Shown in pieces: positions 29,375 through 36,935 of a stretch of 45,339 nucleotides of DNA (its first letter is position 1; every line of letters starts with the position of its first letter). The position numbers and the translations under genes were made by a program. The stretch covers positions 1-45,339 of the forward strand of contig JAMLIN010000036.1 in NCBI GenBank assembly GCA_023954135.1, read 5' to 3'. The notes beneath the pieces were generated by a model. That model searched no databases, was not told the DNA's origin, and saw only the letters and a program-made list of their open reading frames with translations. This DNA comes from Burkholderiaceae bacterium (GTDB lineage: Bacteria; Pseudomonadota; Gammaproteobacteria; Burkholderiales; Burkholderiaceae_E).

Positions 29375-29658
29375 TACGAGGAAATGACGAGACGACGATG
29401 CGCGACGGCAGCACGCCGAAGCGCGTCATTTGGCTCCGGCGGGTTCAGAAGGGCGGCGGCGAGCGCCTGCTGGTCCTCGACCGCGAGCCGGAGCACCTGT
29501 GCGTCCTCTATGGTCCGCTGTGCGGCTTCCTGCGCCGCCGAAACGACGAAGTCGCTGACGCTGCGTCCCTGAAGTTCCGCCGCGCGCTTGACGATAGCCA
29601 GCGCCTCAGGGGAGAGGCGGGCTTCGACGCGTGCCGTCCGGGTCGATGATTGCGGCAT
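29374..29658 (-). CDS. DUF1778 ribbon-helix-helix antitoxin
   Basis: A 94-residue protein with an N-terminal ribbon-helix-helix (TRTARVEARLSPEALAIVKR, then AAELQGRSVSDFVVSAAQEA) and a C-terminal tail (ALLNPPEPNDALRRA) of the kind that wraps the GNAT toxin. It would neutralise the toxin and repress the operon. The ATG at 29658 follows GAGGT; a longer upstream frame is rejected because it is low-complexity. Translation is coupled to the downstream toxin gene. Confidence 0.9.
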   Translation of the reverse strand: MPQSSTRTARVEARLSPEALAIVKRAAELQGRSVSDFVVSAAQEAAQRTIEDAQVLRLAVEDQQALAAALLNPPEPNDALRRAAVAHRRLVISS

Positions 29659-29683
29659 GTTGCACCTCGCTTTTTCGATCGAT

Positions 29684-29710
29684 ATTGTACGGGTTTTTAC
29701 CGGACAACAA
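29684..29710 (-). promoter_or_regulatory. Candidate promoter/operator of the toxin-antitoxin operon
   Basis: On the minus strand, TTGTTG (29705-29710) and TACAAT (29684-29689) with a 15-bp spacer precede the antitoxin by about 25 bp. The AT-rich stretch also holds short palindromes (TCGATCGA at about 29676-29683) that could be RHH operator sites. Confidence 0.35.
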
Positions 29711-29804
29711 GAGGCATAGCAGCGAGCCGACTGTTTCCGGTTCGTGTCGCGGTTACGCGCGCTGTCGCTCGCTCGGGCCAGGGCACTGCCGCCCTCGCGG
29801 TAGT

Positions 29805-30323
29805 TCAGGCGGCGGCGTTGAAGGCATCGCTGTAGCGCGCGATGCCTTGCGGTACTGGCCCATGCAGGGCCAGCGCCAAGAAATAGTCGGGCGGTACGTC
29901 TGGCAGTTGCAGGCCCGCATGGGCCTGAAAGCCAAAGCGCCCGTAGTAAGCGGGATCTCCCAACAGCACGCAACCTGCGGCCTGCATGGCCCGCAGCTCG
30001 GACAGCGCCTGTTCCATCAGGCGTGAACCGATGCCTTGCTCCTGCCTTGGCGGCAGGACGGAGATCGGCCCCAATCCATACCAGCCCTCGGCCTGCTGAT
30101 GGTGGCCATCAGTGATCGTGACGGGGGACAGCGCAACGTGGCCGACGATCTGCCCATGTTCTTCGGCCACGATGGAAAGCGTCAGTTGATTGGCTGCGCG
30201 CAAGGCGCGCACGATGAATTGCTCGGTGTGGCTGGTGTGCGGTGCATCGGTGAAAGCCGCAATCGTGACGGCTTCGATGGTGGCAATGTCATCCGGGGTT
30301 TCGTGTCGGAGCTGGATGGTCAT
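29805..30323 (-). CDS. GNAT N-acetyltransferase (YhbS-like)
   Basis: A 172-residue GNAT protein with the acetyl-CoA motif LGPISVLPPRQEQGIGSRLM and the downstream LLGDPAYYGRFGFQAHAGL typical of the YhbS group of putative acetyltransferases. The substrate is unknown. The start is ATG at 30323; upstream in-frame sequence belongs to the repeat region. Its DNA is visibly less GC-rich than the neighbours, which points to recent acquisition. It lies 146 bp upstream of the antitoxin on the same strand and is unlike the TacT-type toxin, so it is probably a passenger gene. Confidence 0.85.
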   Translation of the reverse strand: MTIQLRHETPDDIATIEAVTIAAFTDAPHTSHTEQFIVRALRAANQLTLSIVAEEHGQIVGHVALSPVTITDGHHQQAEGWYGLGPISVLPPRQEQGIGSRLMEQALSELRAMQAAGCVLLGDPAYYGRFGFQAHAGLQLPDVPPDYFLALALHGPVPQGIARYSDAFNAAA

Positions 30324-30424
30324 GGGCTTGTCTTGGGTTGCTTCCTGAAAACGTAGAACGGGCTGGGCGTGTCGGCGCGATGCCCATCGCAGGGTGGCGC
30401 GGATCGCACTCGTCCACCACCAGC

Positions 30425-30517
30425 GCTTCATCGAAGGCGGTGGTGCCCGCGGGCCGGCCGCGCGTCCAAGCGATAGGAACGAGCGTGCGCGGCCGGCTCG
30501 CGGGTGCCGCCGCCTTC
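30425..30517 (-). repeat. Hairpin repeat, right copy of a 93-bp inverted pair
   Basis: Inverted copy of 28731-28823. Read on the plus strand as RNA, positions 432-465 and 485-518 (add 30000) pair without a single mismatch: 34 base pairs, six of them G-U, around a 19-nt loop. The element begins 30 bp beyond the stop of the EEP hydrolase gene, so both copies lie in the same orientation relative to their upstream gene. The rest of 30324-30547 contains no supportable gene. Confidence 0.85.
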
Positions 30518-30547
30518 GCCACGAAAGCAGCAGCGCGCGCGGCGCGA

Positions 30548-31552
30548 TCAGCGCAGCCGCAGGGTGGCCCGGATCGCGCCGTGATCCGATGCGAGCCGTC
30601 CGGGCTCGCTGAGGTGGTCGTTGAAGTAGTCGACCCGCTCGACCTCGGCGATCGCATGCTTGCCTTCGCGCAGGAACTCCTCGGACAGCAGGATGTGGTC
30701 GATGCTGTCGGGCTCGCCGAGATGGAACTTGGTGTAGCCGACGCGATGCGTCAGGATGTTCGGCGCCTGCAGCGCGGCGGCATGGTAGAGCTGGATGTCG
30801 CGGCGGGCGAGGTTCTTCGGCGCCATCCGGCCGGCGACCAGGTTGGTCGTCGCCGCCTTGGCATGATCGTTGAAATCCCCGAGCACGATCACCGGCATGC
30901 GCGATTGGTGCAGGTCGCGCATGAGCAGGGCACGCAGGCCGCCCGCCTCGGCGGCGCGCATCAGCAGCGATCGCATGTGCGCCCTGGCTTCGATCACCGG
31001 GTCGTCCATGTCCTCGCCCGGGCCTCCGGGGACGGACGCCCGGTTGGGGCGCCGTGACTTCAGGTGCACCACGTAGACGCGCGCCGGCACCGGGCGGCGT
31101 CGGCTGCTGGCCAGGTCGATGGTGACGCCGAGCACCGGTCGCGAGAAGCGATCGTGGAGGGTTTCGGGCAGTCCGATCTCGGGGGCGCCCGGCAGGCGGA
31201 CCGCGAAGCCGTCGGGGATCCGCTCGACGGTCTCGACTTCGCCGAGGGCATCGAGCCAGGAGAGCAGGGCGACCCGCGGCAGGTCGGACCCGGCGTGGCG
31301 CTCGGGCGCCGCGATCCAGCGCGGCGGTGGGCCGGCGCAGCGGGACACGGTCTCGCGCAGGGCTTCCTCGTCGAAGACCTCCTGCAGGCCGACGAGCTGG
31401 CTTGCGAGGGTATCGATCATGCCGGCGAGCCAGGCGGACTTGGCCTCGAATTCCTCGGGACTGTAGCCCGCATCCTGGTAGATGGCCCGTCCCGGCATCC
31501 GCAGGTTGAGGGTGTTCAGCGAGGCGATGCGCAGTCGATCGCTCGAGTTCAT
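30548..31552 (-). CDS. Endonuclease/exonuclease/phosphatase (EEP) family hydrolase
   Basis: A 334-residue EEP-superfamily protein with ASLNTLNLR, LVGLQEVFDEEAL (metal-binding Glu), YVVHLKSRRPN, VIVLGDFNDHA and the terminal LASDHGAI (Asp-His pair). These are the metal and catalytic positions of DNase I/sphingomyelinase-like hydrolases. No signal peptide is seen, so it is probably cytoplasmic; substrate (nucleic acid, phospholipid or other phosphodiester) is open. The ATG at 31552 is 7 bp after the stop of the response regulator gene, so the two are cotranscribed. Confidence 0.85.
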   Translation of the reverse strand: MNSSDRLRIASLNTLNLRMPGRAIYQDAGYSPEEFEAKSAWLAGMIDTLASQLVGLQEVFDEEALRETVSRCAGPPPRWIAAPERHAGSDLPRVALLSWLDALGEVETVERIPDGFAVRLPGAPEIGLPETLHDRFSRPVLGVTIDLASSRRRPVPARVYVVHLKSRRPNRASVPGGPGEDMDDPVIEARAHMRSLLMRAAEAGGLRALLMRDLHQSRMPVIVLGDFNDHAKAATTNLVAGRMAPKNLARRDIQLYHAAALQAPNILTHRVGYTKFHLGEPDSIDHILLSEEFLREGKHAIAEVERVDYFNDHLSEPGRLASDHGAIRATLRLR

Positions 31553-31559
31553 CAGAAGC

Positions 31560-32306
31560 TCATACGACGATGCCGGCCCGGCTGGCGATGAACACCGCCT
31601 GGGCGCGATTGGTGGCGCCGATCGCCCGCAACACGGCGCTGACATGGATCTTGACCGTATTGTCGGACAGACCCAGCTCGTCGGCGATCAGGCGATTGGT
31701 CCGGCCCTGCACCAGCAGGCGCAGCACTTCCCGCTGGCGATGCGTCATGCGCCCGATGGCTGCGCCGGCACGTGCCGCCGCTTCCTCGAGGCCGTCCGCC
31801 GGGGGGCCGGGCAATTCGTCGGGCCGGGCCGGATCGCGGTTCATCGTCTCGGCCGGTACGTAGATCTCGCCTCCCGCGACCCGTTGCAGCGCGCGCGCGG
31901 TCTCCTCCCGGTTGGCCGTCTTCGGGATGAAGCCCCGGGCGCCACGCTCCAGCGAGCCGAGGATCAGGGCTCGGTCGACGCTGCCCGAGAGCACGACGAC
32001 GGGCGTCGCCGGCCGCCTTGCGCGAAACCGGTCGAGCGCGCAGTAGCCGCCCAGGCCTGGCAGCTTCAGGTCGAGCAGGACCAGCGTGATCCCGGGTTCG
32101 CGCTCGAGGATGTCGAAGCCGTCCTCGAAGGTGCCGGCCCAGAGAAGCATGGCCGCCGGCTCGAGCGTCTCGACCAGGGCCTGCAGCCCGTCGGCGACCA
32201 GCGGATGGTCGTCGATCAGGAGCATCCGGCGGACCGGCGGCTCTCCGTCACCGGCCGTTTCCGGGTTGCCGGCCAGGCGGTCCGCCTCGCTAGTAGTTGG
32301 TGACAT
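31560..32306 (-). CDS. NarL/FixJ-family response regulator
   Basis: A 248-residue two-component regulator. The receiver domain (about 28-145) has acidic pocket IDDH, phospho-acceptor Asp79 in LVLLDLKLPG, Ser107 and Lys129 in FIPKTA. The C-terminal LuxR-type helix-turn-helix is MTHRQREVLRLLVQGRTNRL then SDNTVKIHVSAVLRAIGATN. No histidine kinase is in the window, so it is an orphan here. Its start overlaps the end of the zinc-ribbon gene by 17 bp. Met28 is a possible shorter start; the first 27 residues are not part of the receiver fold. Confidence 0.93.
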   Translation of the reverse strand: MSPTTSEADRLAGNPETAGDGEPPVRRMLLIDDHPLVADGLQALVETLEPAAMLLWAGTFEDGFDILEREPGITLVLLDLKLPGLGGYCALDRFRARRPATPVVVLSGSVDRALILGSLERGARGFIPKTANREETARALQRVAGGEIYVPAETMNRDPARPDELPGPPADGLEEAAARAGAAIGRMTHRQREVLRLLVQGRTNRLIADELGLSDNTVKIHVSAVLRAIGATNRAQAVFIASRAGIVV

Positions 32307-33228
32307 TGCTCTCGACCATGCAGTCGGGGTGCTGGTTCCAGCGGTTCTCGCAGTAGGCGAGCCGCACGCGTTCCTGGCAGGCGAAGCGGGTCAGGAAGCC
32401 CGCCTTGGCGCATTGCGCCTGTTGTGCTGCCGCCAGCGAGACCTCCTGGCCTGCGGGTGGCGGGGAAGCGGGGCTTGCATCGTCCGGCGCCTGCTGCCCC
32501 TGCGATGCGTCGGCGGCTTGCGTATCCGCCGCCGGGCCCGGTGGCTGATCCGGCACGGGCTCGCCGCCCGGCTGGTTGATCGGTGGAGCGCTCGACAGCG
32601 GGCTGGACTCGGGGAACGCCGGCACGTTGCCGGGTGCGGGCGCCTGCCCACCGAAGCCCGGCGGCGACCCTCCGATGGCGGGCGGCACCGGCTGGCGTGT
32701 CGGCGGCAGGATCTCCCGGTTCCATTCGAGGGTCGACGGAATCCCGGGCATCTGGTCCGTGATGTCCTCTTCGCCGAGAAGAGGGTCGAGCCGGTCCGGT
32801 GCAGGCGCCCCATTCGTATCCGGCGTCGCCGGCGTCCCGGCATCAGGGACGGGCATCCCGGTTCCCGGCGGCGCCTGCAAGGACCCCGGGGCCGGTGGCG
32901 CCCGGAGCACTCCCGCGAGAGGCGCATCGGCGGGCCCGGTACCGGGTGGCGGCGCCTCGAGCGCCTGCTCGCGGGCGAATGCCTCCTCCTGCTTCGCCGG
33001 ATCGATCGGCGGCACGACGGGGTCCCCGAGGGGCACCGCGGTCCGGTGGACATGGACGAGGGCGACGACCCCGATCGTGGTGATCGCGGCAAAACCGGCC
33101 AGCGCGCGCAGGAACTGGCGAAACGCCGGCGAGATCGGCGAGGCATCGCGTAGCGGCGCATCGCAGCGCTTGCAGCGCAGGGCCTCGTCGGTGTTCTCGA
33201 GCCCGCAACGGGGGCATGGCTTGGGCAT
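32290..33228 (-). CDS. Zinc-ribbon single-pass membrane protein with Cys-rich C-terminus
   Basis: A 312-residue protein. It has an N-terminal zinc ribbon with CPRC (5-8) and CKRC (19-22), a single hydrophobic segment (about 39-60; FLRALAGFAAITTIGVVALV), a long Pro/Ala/Gly-rich low-complexity region (about 65-265) and a C-terminal domain with five cysteines (QCAKAGFLTRFACQERVRL...CENRW...PDC). The C-terminal pattern resembles conserved betaproteobacterial proteins of unknown function. The likely topology is zinc ribbon in the cytoplasm and Cys-rich end in the periplasm. It heads a minus-strand run with the response regulator and the EEP hydrolase. No function is assigned. Confidence 0.85.
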   Translation of the reverse strand: MPKPCPRCGLENTDEALRCKRCDAPLRDASPISPAFRQFLRALAGFAAITTIGVVALVHVHRTAVPLGDPVVPPIDPAKQEEAFAREQALEAPPPGTGPADAPLAGVLRAPPAPGSLQAPPGTGMPVPDAGTPATPDTNGAPAPDRLDPLLGEEDITDQMPGIPSTLEWNREILPPTRQPVPPAIGGSPPGFGGQAPAPGNVPAFPESSPLSSAPPINQPGGEPVPDQPPGPAADTQAADASQGQQAPDDASPASPPPAGQEVSLAAAQQAQCAKAGFLTRFACQERVRLAYCENRWNQHPDCMVESNVTNY

Positions 33229-33301
33229 CAGCTGGCTGCTCGCCCCTCCAGGGGCTCTTTTCGGTCCGAAGAATCGAGGATAGCAGCAAGCCCGCATCCG
33301 A

Positions 33302-33329
33302 TTGCATCGTCGCCTTGCACCGATATAGA
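33302..33329 (+). promoter_or_regulatory. Candidate promoter of the radical SAM gene
   Basis: TTGCAT (33302-33307) and TATAGA (33324-33329) are separated by 16 bp. The -10 ends 8 nt before the ATG at 33338, again predicting little or no leader. Confidence 0.4.
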
Positions 33330-33337
33330 CTGTACGA

Positions 33338-34468
33338 ATGAACAGTATCGAAGGCAAGCAGGGGCGGAACGACCGTCCGGCGGCCCGCGGGCGCGGGGCG
33401 GTATCGCAGCCGCCCGGGCGCTTCGCCCGCGAGCATCGCATCCCGATCGCCGAGGCGACGGCCTGTGCGAGCGGCGTGTCGGACGATGTCCCGGTGCCAT
33501 CGCCCGCGACCCATGTCGCCGATGAGCGGGCGCGCCGGATCATCACCAGGAACGATTCGCCCGATGTCTTCTTCACCCGGTCCATCAATCCCTATCGCGG
33601 CTGCGAGCATGGCTGTGTCTACTGCTACGCGCGCCCCTGCCACGCCTACCTCGATCTTTCGCCGGGGCTCGATTTCGAGACACGGCTGTTCGCCAAGCGC
33701 AATGCCGCCGAATGCCTGCGTCGCGAGCTGGCCACACGGGCCTACCGTTGCGAGCCGATCTGCATCGGCACCGCTACCGACTGCTACCAGCCGATCGAGC
33801 GGGGCCTGCGGATCACTCGCGAGATCATCGAGACCCTCGTCGGCTGCCGGCATCCCTTTTCGCTCATCACCAAGTCGGCGCTGGTCGAGCGCGACCTCGA
33901 CCTGATCGCGTCGGCAGCCCGCGATGGCACCGCGGCCGTCTACGTCACCGTCACCTGCCTCGATCCGGCTCTCGCGCGTGCCTGGGAGCCGCGGGCCGCC
34001 GCCCCCTGGCGGCGCATCGAGACGATCCGCCGGCTCGCCGATGCTGGCGTGCCGGTCGGGGTGATGGTCGCTCCGATCGCCCCTTTCCTGAACGACGGCG
34101 ACATCGAGGCCGTGCTCGAGGCGGCCGCGCGGGCCGGCGCCCGCAGCGCGCACTACACCATCCTGCGGCTGCCCGACGAGCTCCTGACGGTCTTCACCGA
34201 CTGGCTGCGCGAGCGCTTCCCGGATCGGGCCGAGCGGGTGATGGCCCGCATCCGCGACCTCCGCGCTGGCCGCATGAACGATCCGCGCTTCCATGGCAGG
34301 ATGCGGGGAGAGGGCGTCTGGGCCGACCTGATAGCGCGGCGCTTCGCCCTGGCGGCGAGGCGGCAGGGGCTCGTCACCGACCGGGCGGAACTGCGCGAAG
34401 ATCTCTTCGTCCCGCCGACCCGCGAGCCGGCGCGGTCCTGCGATGACTCCCAGGCCTCGCTCTTCTGA
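33338..34468 (+). CDS. PA0069-family radical SAM protein
   Basis: A 376-residue radical SAM protein. The iron-sulfur cluster motif is Cys89, Cys93 and Cys96 in RGCEHGCVYCYARP. The surrounding FTRSINPYRGCEHGCVYCYA and SPGLDFETRLFAK segments are those of the PA0069/Rv2578c group, distantly related to spore photoproduct lyase. The reaction is not known. It is divergent from the zinc-ribbon gene with 109 bp between starts, and precedes the rpsP operon, which has its own promoter. Confidence 0.9.
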   Translation: MNSIEGKQGRNDRPAARGRGAVSQPPGRFAREHRIPIAEATACASGVSDDVPVPSPATHVADERARRIITRNDSPDVFFTRSINPYRGCEHGCVYCYARPCHAYLDLSPGLDFETRLFAKRNAAECLRRELATRAYRCEPICIGTATDCYQPIERGLRITREIIETLVGCRHPFSLITKSALVERDLDLIASAARDGTAAVYVTVTCLDPALARAWEPRAAAPWRRIETIRRLADAGVPVGVMVAPIAPFLNDGDIEAVLEAAARAGARSAHYTILRLPDELLTVFTDWLRERFPDRAERVMARIRDLRAGRMNDPRFHGRMRGEGVWADLIARRFALAARRQGLVTDRAELREDLFVPPTREPARSCDDSQASLF

Positions 34469-34477
34469 TCACCCGCC

Positions 34478-34506
34478 TTGTCTCACGCTTGCGCAAGCGA
34501 TATAAT
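34478..34506 (+). promoter_or_regulatory. Sigma-70 promoter of the rpsP-rimM-trmD-rplS operon
   Basis: TTGTCT (34478-34483) and a perfect TATAAT (34501-34506) with a 17-bp spacer give the best promoter in the window. The spacer contains the palindrome CGCTTGCGCAAGCG. The leader to rpsP is about 80 nt. Confidence 0.75.
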
Positions 34507-34595
34507 TTCAGGTTTTCCGGGGTTTTGCGTTCCAGGTTTGCCGGGGCGATCCGGAGCCACCATATTTGCGCAAGATCGCAGACAAGGATAGCCAC

Positions 34596-34862
34596 ATGGT
34601 CGTCATTCGACTGTCGCGCGGCGGCGCCAAGAAGCGCCCCTTCTACAACATCGTCGCCACCGACCGCCGTAACCGGCGCGATGGCCGCTTCATCGAGCGG
34701 ATCGGTTTCTACAACCCGATGGCGGCCGGGCAGGAAACGCCGCTGCGCATCGCGATGGACCGGCTCGAGCACTGGCGCTCCAATGGCGCCCAGGTGAGCG
34801 AATCCGTCGAGCGGCTGGTGCGTCAGGCGGCAAAGGCCGCCCCTCAGGCCGAAGCCGCCTGA
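34596..34862 (+). CDS. rpsP: 30S ribosomal protein S16
   Basis: An 88-residue S16 beginning [20 protein letters not shown] and containing the [15 protein letters not shown] strand typical of the family. The ATG at 34596 is preceded by AAGGAT; an in-frame ATG ten codons upstream is outside the conserved protein. It is the first gene of the S16-RimM-TrmD-L19 operon. Confidence 0.98.
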   Translation: MVVIRLSRGGAKKRPFYNIVATDRRNRRDGRFIERIGFYNPMAAGQETPLRIAMDRLEHWRSNGAQVSESVERLVRQAAKAAPQAEAA

Positions 34863-34894
34863 TACGGCTCCGCCTTCAACCGCATGACCGCGTT

Positions 34895-34935
34895 GGGGCG
34901 CCTTGCCGTGCTATAGGCACTGTCTTCGGCGCCCC
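34895..34935 (+). other. Stem-loop between rpsP and rimM
   Basis: GGGGCGCC (34895-34902) pairs perfectly with GGCGCCCC (34928-34935) over 25 nt. The 141-bp gap is long for this operon. No T run follows, so partial attenuation or RNA processing is more plausible than termination. Confidence 0.4.
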
Positions 34936-35003
34936 GCCTTGTCCTGCGATCGAATGCGAAGCCGTCTGATGTCCAGCCGGCCGGTGCTTCGCGCCATCGC
35001 CTC

Positions 35004-35570
35004 GTGACCGGGGCCGACGTGAATCCACCGGCCGATCTCGTCGAGCTCGGCCGTATCGCCGGCGCCTACGGCGTGCGTGGCTGGCTCAAGGTCCGGCCGC
35101 ATGGGCGGGCCGACGAATCGGCGCTGCGATCGGCGTCCGAGGCATGGATCCGGTCGATCCAGCCGCCAGCTCCGGGTGCGCCTCCCGGTGGCGAAGCCTG
35201 GAAGCGCATCGAGCTCATCGAGGCACGCCCCCATGCCGATGTGCTGTTGTTGCGGATCGATGGCTGCGACAGTCGCGAGCAGGCCGAGCAGCTCAAGGGC
35301 TTCGCGATCGCGGCGCCACGCTCATCCTTTCCCGAGTCCGGACCGGACGAGTACTACTGGGTCGATCTCGTCGGCTGCGAAGTGATCGGCCAGCAGGGGG
35401 CCATCCTCGGCCGGGTAGTGGCGATCGAGGATTTCGGCGCGCCGCATCCGGTGCTCAGGGTCGGCGGGGCCGACGGCGCGAGCCATCTGATCCCCTTCAC
35501 CGCACCGATCATCGGTGACGTCGATCTCACCGCGAAACGGATAGACGCCGACTGGGCGGCCGACTACTGA
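35004..35570 (+). CDS. rimM: Ribosome maturation factor RimM
   Basis: A 188-residue RimM with the N-terminal [19 protein letters not shown], the linker ending [12 protein letters not shown] and a PRC-barrel C-terminal domain ([32 protein letters not shown]). It assists assembly of the 30S head around S19. The start is GTG at 35004; a GTG at 35019 is an alternative. Its stop overlaps the trmD start by one base. Confidence 0.96.
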   Translation: MTGADVNPPADLVELGRIAGAYGVRGWLKVRPHGRADESALRSASEAWIRSIQPPAPGAPPGGEAWKRIELIEARPHADVLLLRIDGCDSREQAEQLKGFAIAAPRSSFPESGPDEYYWVDLVGCEVIGQQGAILGRVVAIEDFGAPHPVLRVGGADGASHLIPFTAPIIGDVDLTAKRIDADWAADY

Positions 35571-36364
35571 TGCGGATCGATGTAGTCAGCATCTTCCCGG
35601 CGATGTTCGCGGCGATCAGCGAGCACGGCATCACCGCCCGGGCGCTCGAGCGCGGTCTCTGGAGCCTCGAATGCTGGAATCCCCGCGACTTCACCCACGA
35701 CGCCTATCGGCGGGTCGATGACCGTCCCTACGGCGGCGGCCCCGGGATGGTGATGCTCGCCGAGCCGCTCGCGGCGGCGATCGCTGCGGCAAGCCAGGCG
35801 GCGGGCGATGCCGGGGGGCACGCCGGCGCCAGCCCGTCGCATCGCATCTACCTGAGCCCCCAGGGCCGTCCGCTCACCCATGACCGGGTCGTCGAGCTGG
35901 CGGCCATGCCTTCGCTGCTGCTGGTCGCCGGTCGCTACGAAGCGATCGACCAGCGGCTCATCGATACCCGGATCGACGAGGAGATCTGCATCGGCGATTT
36001 CGTGGTCTCGGGCGGCGAGCTTCCCGCGATGATGCTGATCGACGCGATCGTGCGCATGCTGCCCGGGGCGGTCAACGACGATGAATCCGTCCTGCGCGAT
36101 TCCTTCGCCGACGGCCTGCTCGACTGTCCTCACTACACCCGGCCCGAAGTCTTCGAATCGATGCCGGTGCCCGCGGTGCTGATGTCGGGGCACCACGCGA
36201 GGATCGCCCGCTGGCGCCGCGAGCGGGCCCTGGAGCTGACCCTCGCCCGTCGACCCGAGCTGATCGAGCGCGCCAGGACGGCCGGTCGGCTCGATCGCGA
36301 TGACGAGCGCTGGCTCGCCGCCCATCCGGCCCGGGATCTCGGGAAGGGTGAAGGGACCGGGTAG
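35570..36364 (+). CDS. trmD: tRNA (guanine37-N1)-methyltransferase
   Basis: A 264-residue SPOUT methyltransferase. Key segments are the N-terminal [13 protein letters not shown], the YGGGPGMVM loop and the trefoil-knot SAM site [16 protein letters not shown] plus [18 protein letters not shown]. It makes m1G37 in tRNAs reading CNN codons and prevents frameshifting. It starts on the last base of the rimM stop. Confidence 0.98.
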   Translation: MRIDVVSIFPAMFAAISEHGITARALERGLWSLECWNPRDFTHDAYRRVDDRPYGGGPGMVMLAEPLAAAIAAASQAAGDAGGHAGASPSHRIYLSPQGRPLTHDRVVELAAMPSLLLVAGRYEAIDQRLIDTRIDEEICIGDFVVSGGELPAMMLIDAIVRMLPGAVNDDESVLRDSFADGLLDCPHYTRPEVFESMPVPAVLMSGHHARIARWRRERALELTLARRPELIERARTAGRLDRDDERWLAAHPARDLGKGEGTG

Positions 36365-36414
36365 GGGTGCGACGAAAGGGGTGAACATGATCGGTGAGAG
36401 CGCCGGCAACGCGC

Positions 36415-36420
36415 TATAAT
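36415..36420 (+). promoter_or_regulatory. Candidate -10 element of an internal rplS promoter
   Basis: A perfect TATAAT lies in the 153-bp trmD-rplS gap and is followed by CATTGGTT. The same 14-mer, TATAATCATTGGTT, occurs at the predicted rpmE2 promoter. No good -35 is seen at the standard spacing. Confidence 0.45.
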
Positions 36421-36517
36421 CATTGGTTCACCATCCTCTGGGCGGGCAAAGAACACCTCCCCGAAGGGCATCGCCACTCGATGACCCGCGCCGCCGAACG
36501 ATGGTCAAGGAGCCGAA

Positions 36518-36895
36518 ATGGACATCATCAAGCTGCTCGAAGAGCAGGAAATCGCCCGCCTGGGCAAGGAAATCCCGGAGTTCGCTCCCGGCGACACCGT
36601 GGTCGTGAACGTGAACGTGGTCGAGGGCACCCGCAAGCGTGTCCAGGCCTACGAAGGCGTGGTGATCGCCCGTCGCAATCGCGGGCTGAATTCCGCCTTC
36701 ACCGTGCGCAAGATCTCCTCGGGCGAGGGCGTCGAGCGAACCTTCCAGCTGTACTCCCCGCTGATCGCCTCGATCGTCGTCAAGCGCCGCGGCGATGTCC
36801 GTCGCGCCAAGCTCTACTACCTGCGCGACCGGTCCGGCAAGTCCGCCCGCATCAAGGAAAAGCTCCCGATGCGCAAGGACGCGAAGGCCGGCTGA
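36518..36895 (+). CDS. rplS: 50S ribosomal protein L19
   Basis: A 125-residue L19 with [20 protein letters not shown] at the start and the family core [20 protein letters not shown] and [16 protein letters not shown]. An AAGGAG sequence precedes the ATG. L19 sits at the 30S-50S interface. It ends the rpsP-rimM-trmD-rplS operon. Confidence 0.98.
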   Translation: MDIIKLLEEQEIARLGKEIPEFAPGDTVVVNVNVVEGTRKRVQAYEGVVIARRNRGLNSAFTVRKISSGEGVERTFQLYSPLIASIVVKRRGDVRRAKLYYLRDRSGKSARIKEKLPMRKDAKAG

Positions 36896-36935
36896 TGCCG
36901 GCCGCGCCGACATCCGTACGGATCGGCGCCGAGCG

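Noticed and set aside
28731-30517. Hairpin repeats as integron attC sites
   Set aside because: The copies are inverted relative to each other, I see no paired RYYYAAC/GTTRRRY core boxes in the right places, and no integrase is present.
34895-34935. Intrinsic terminator after rpsP
   Set aside because: A stem is present but no T tract follows, and rimM-trmD-rplS need transcription through it.
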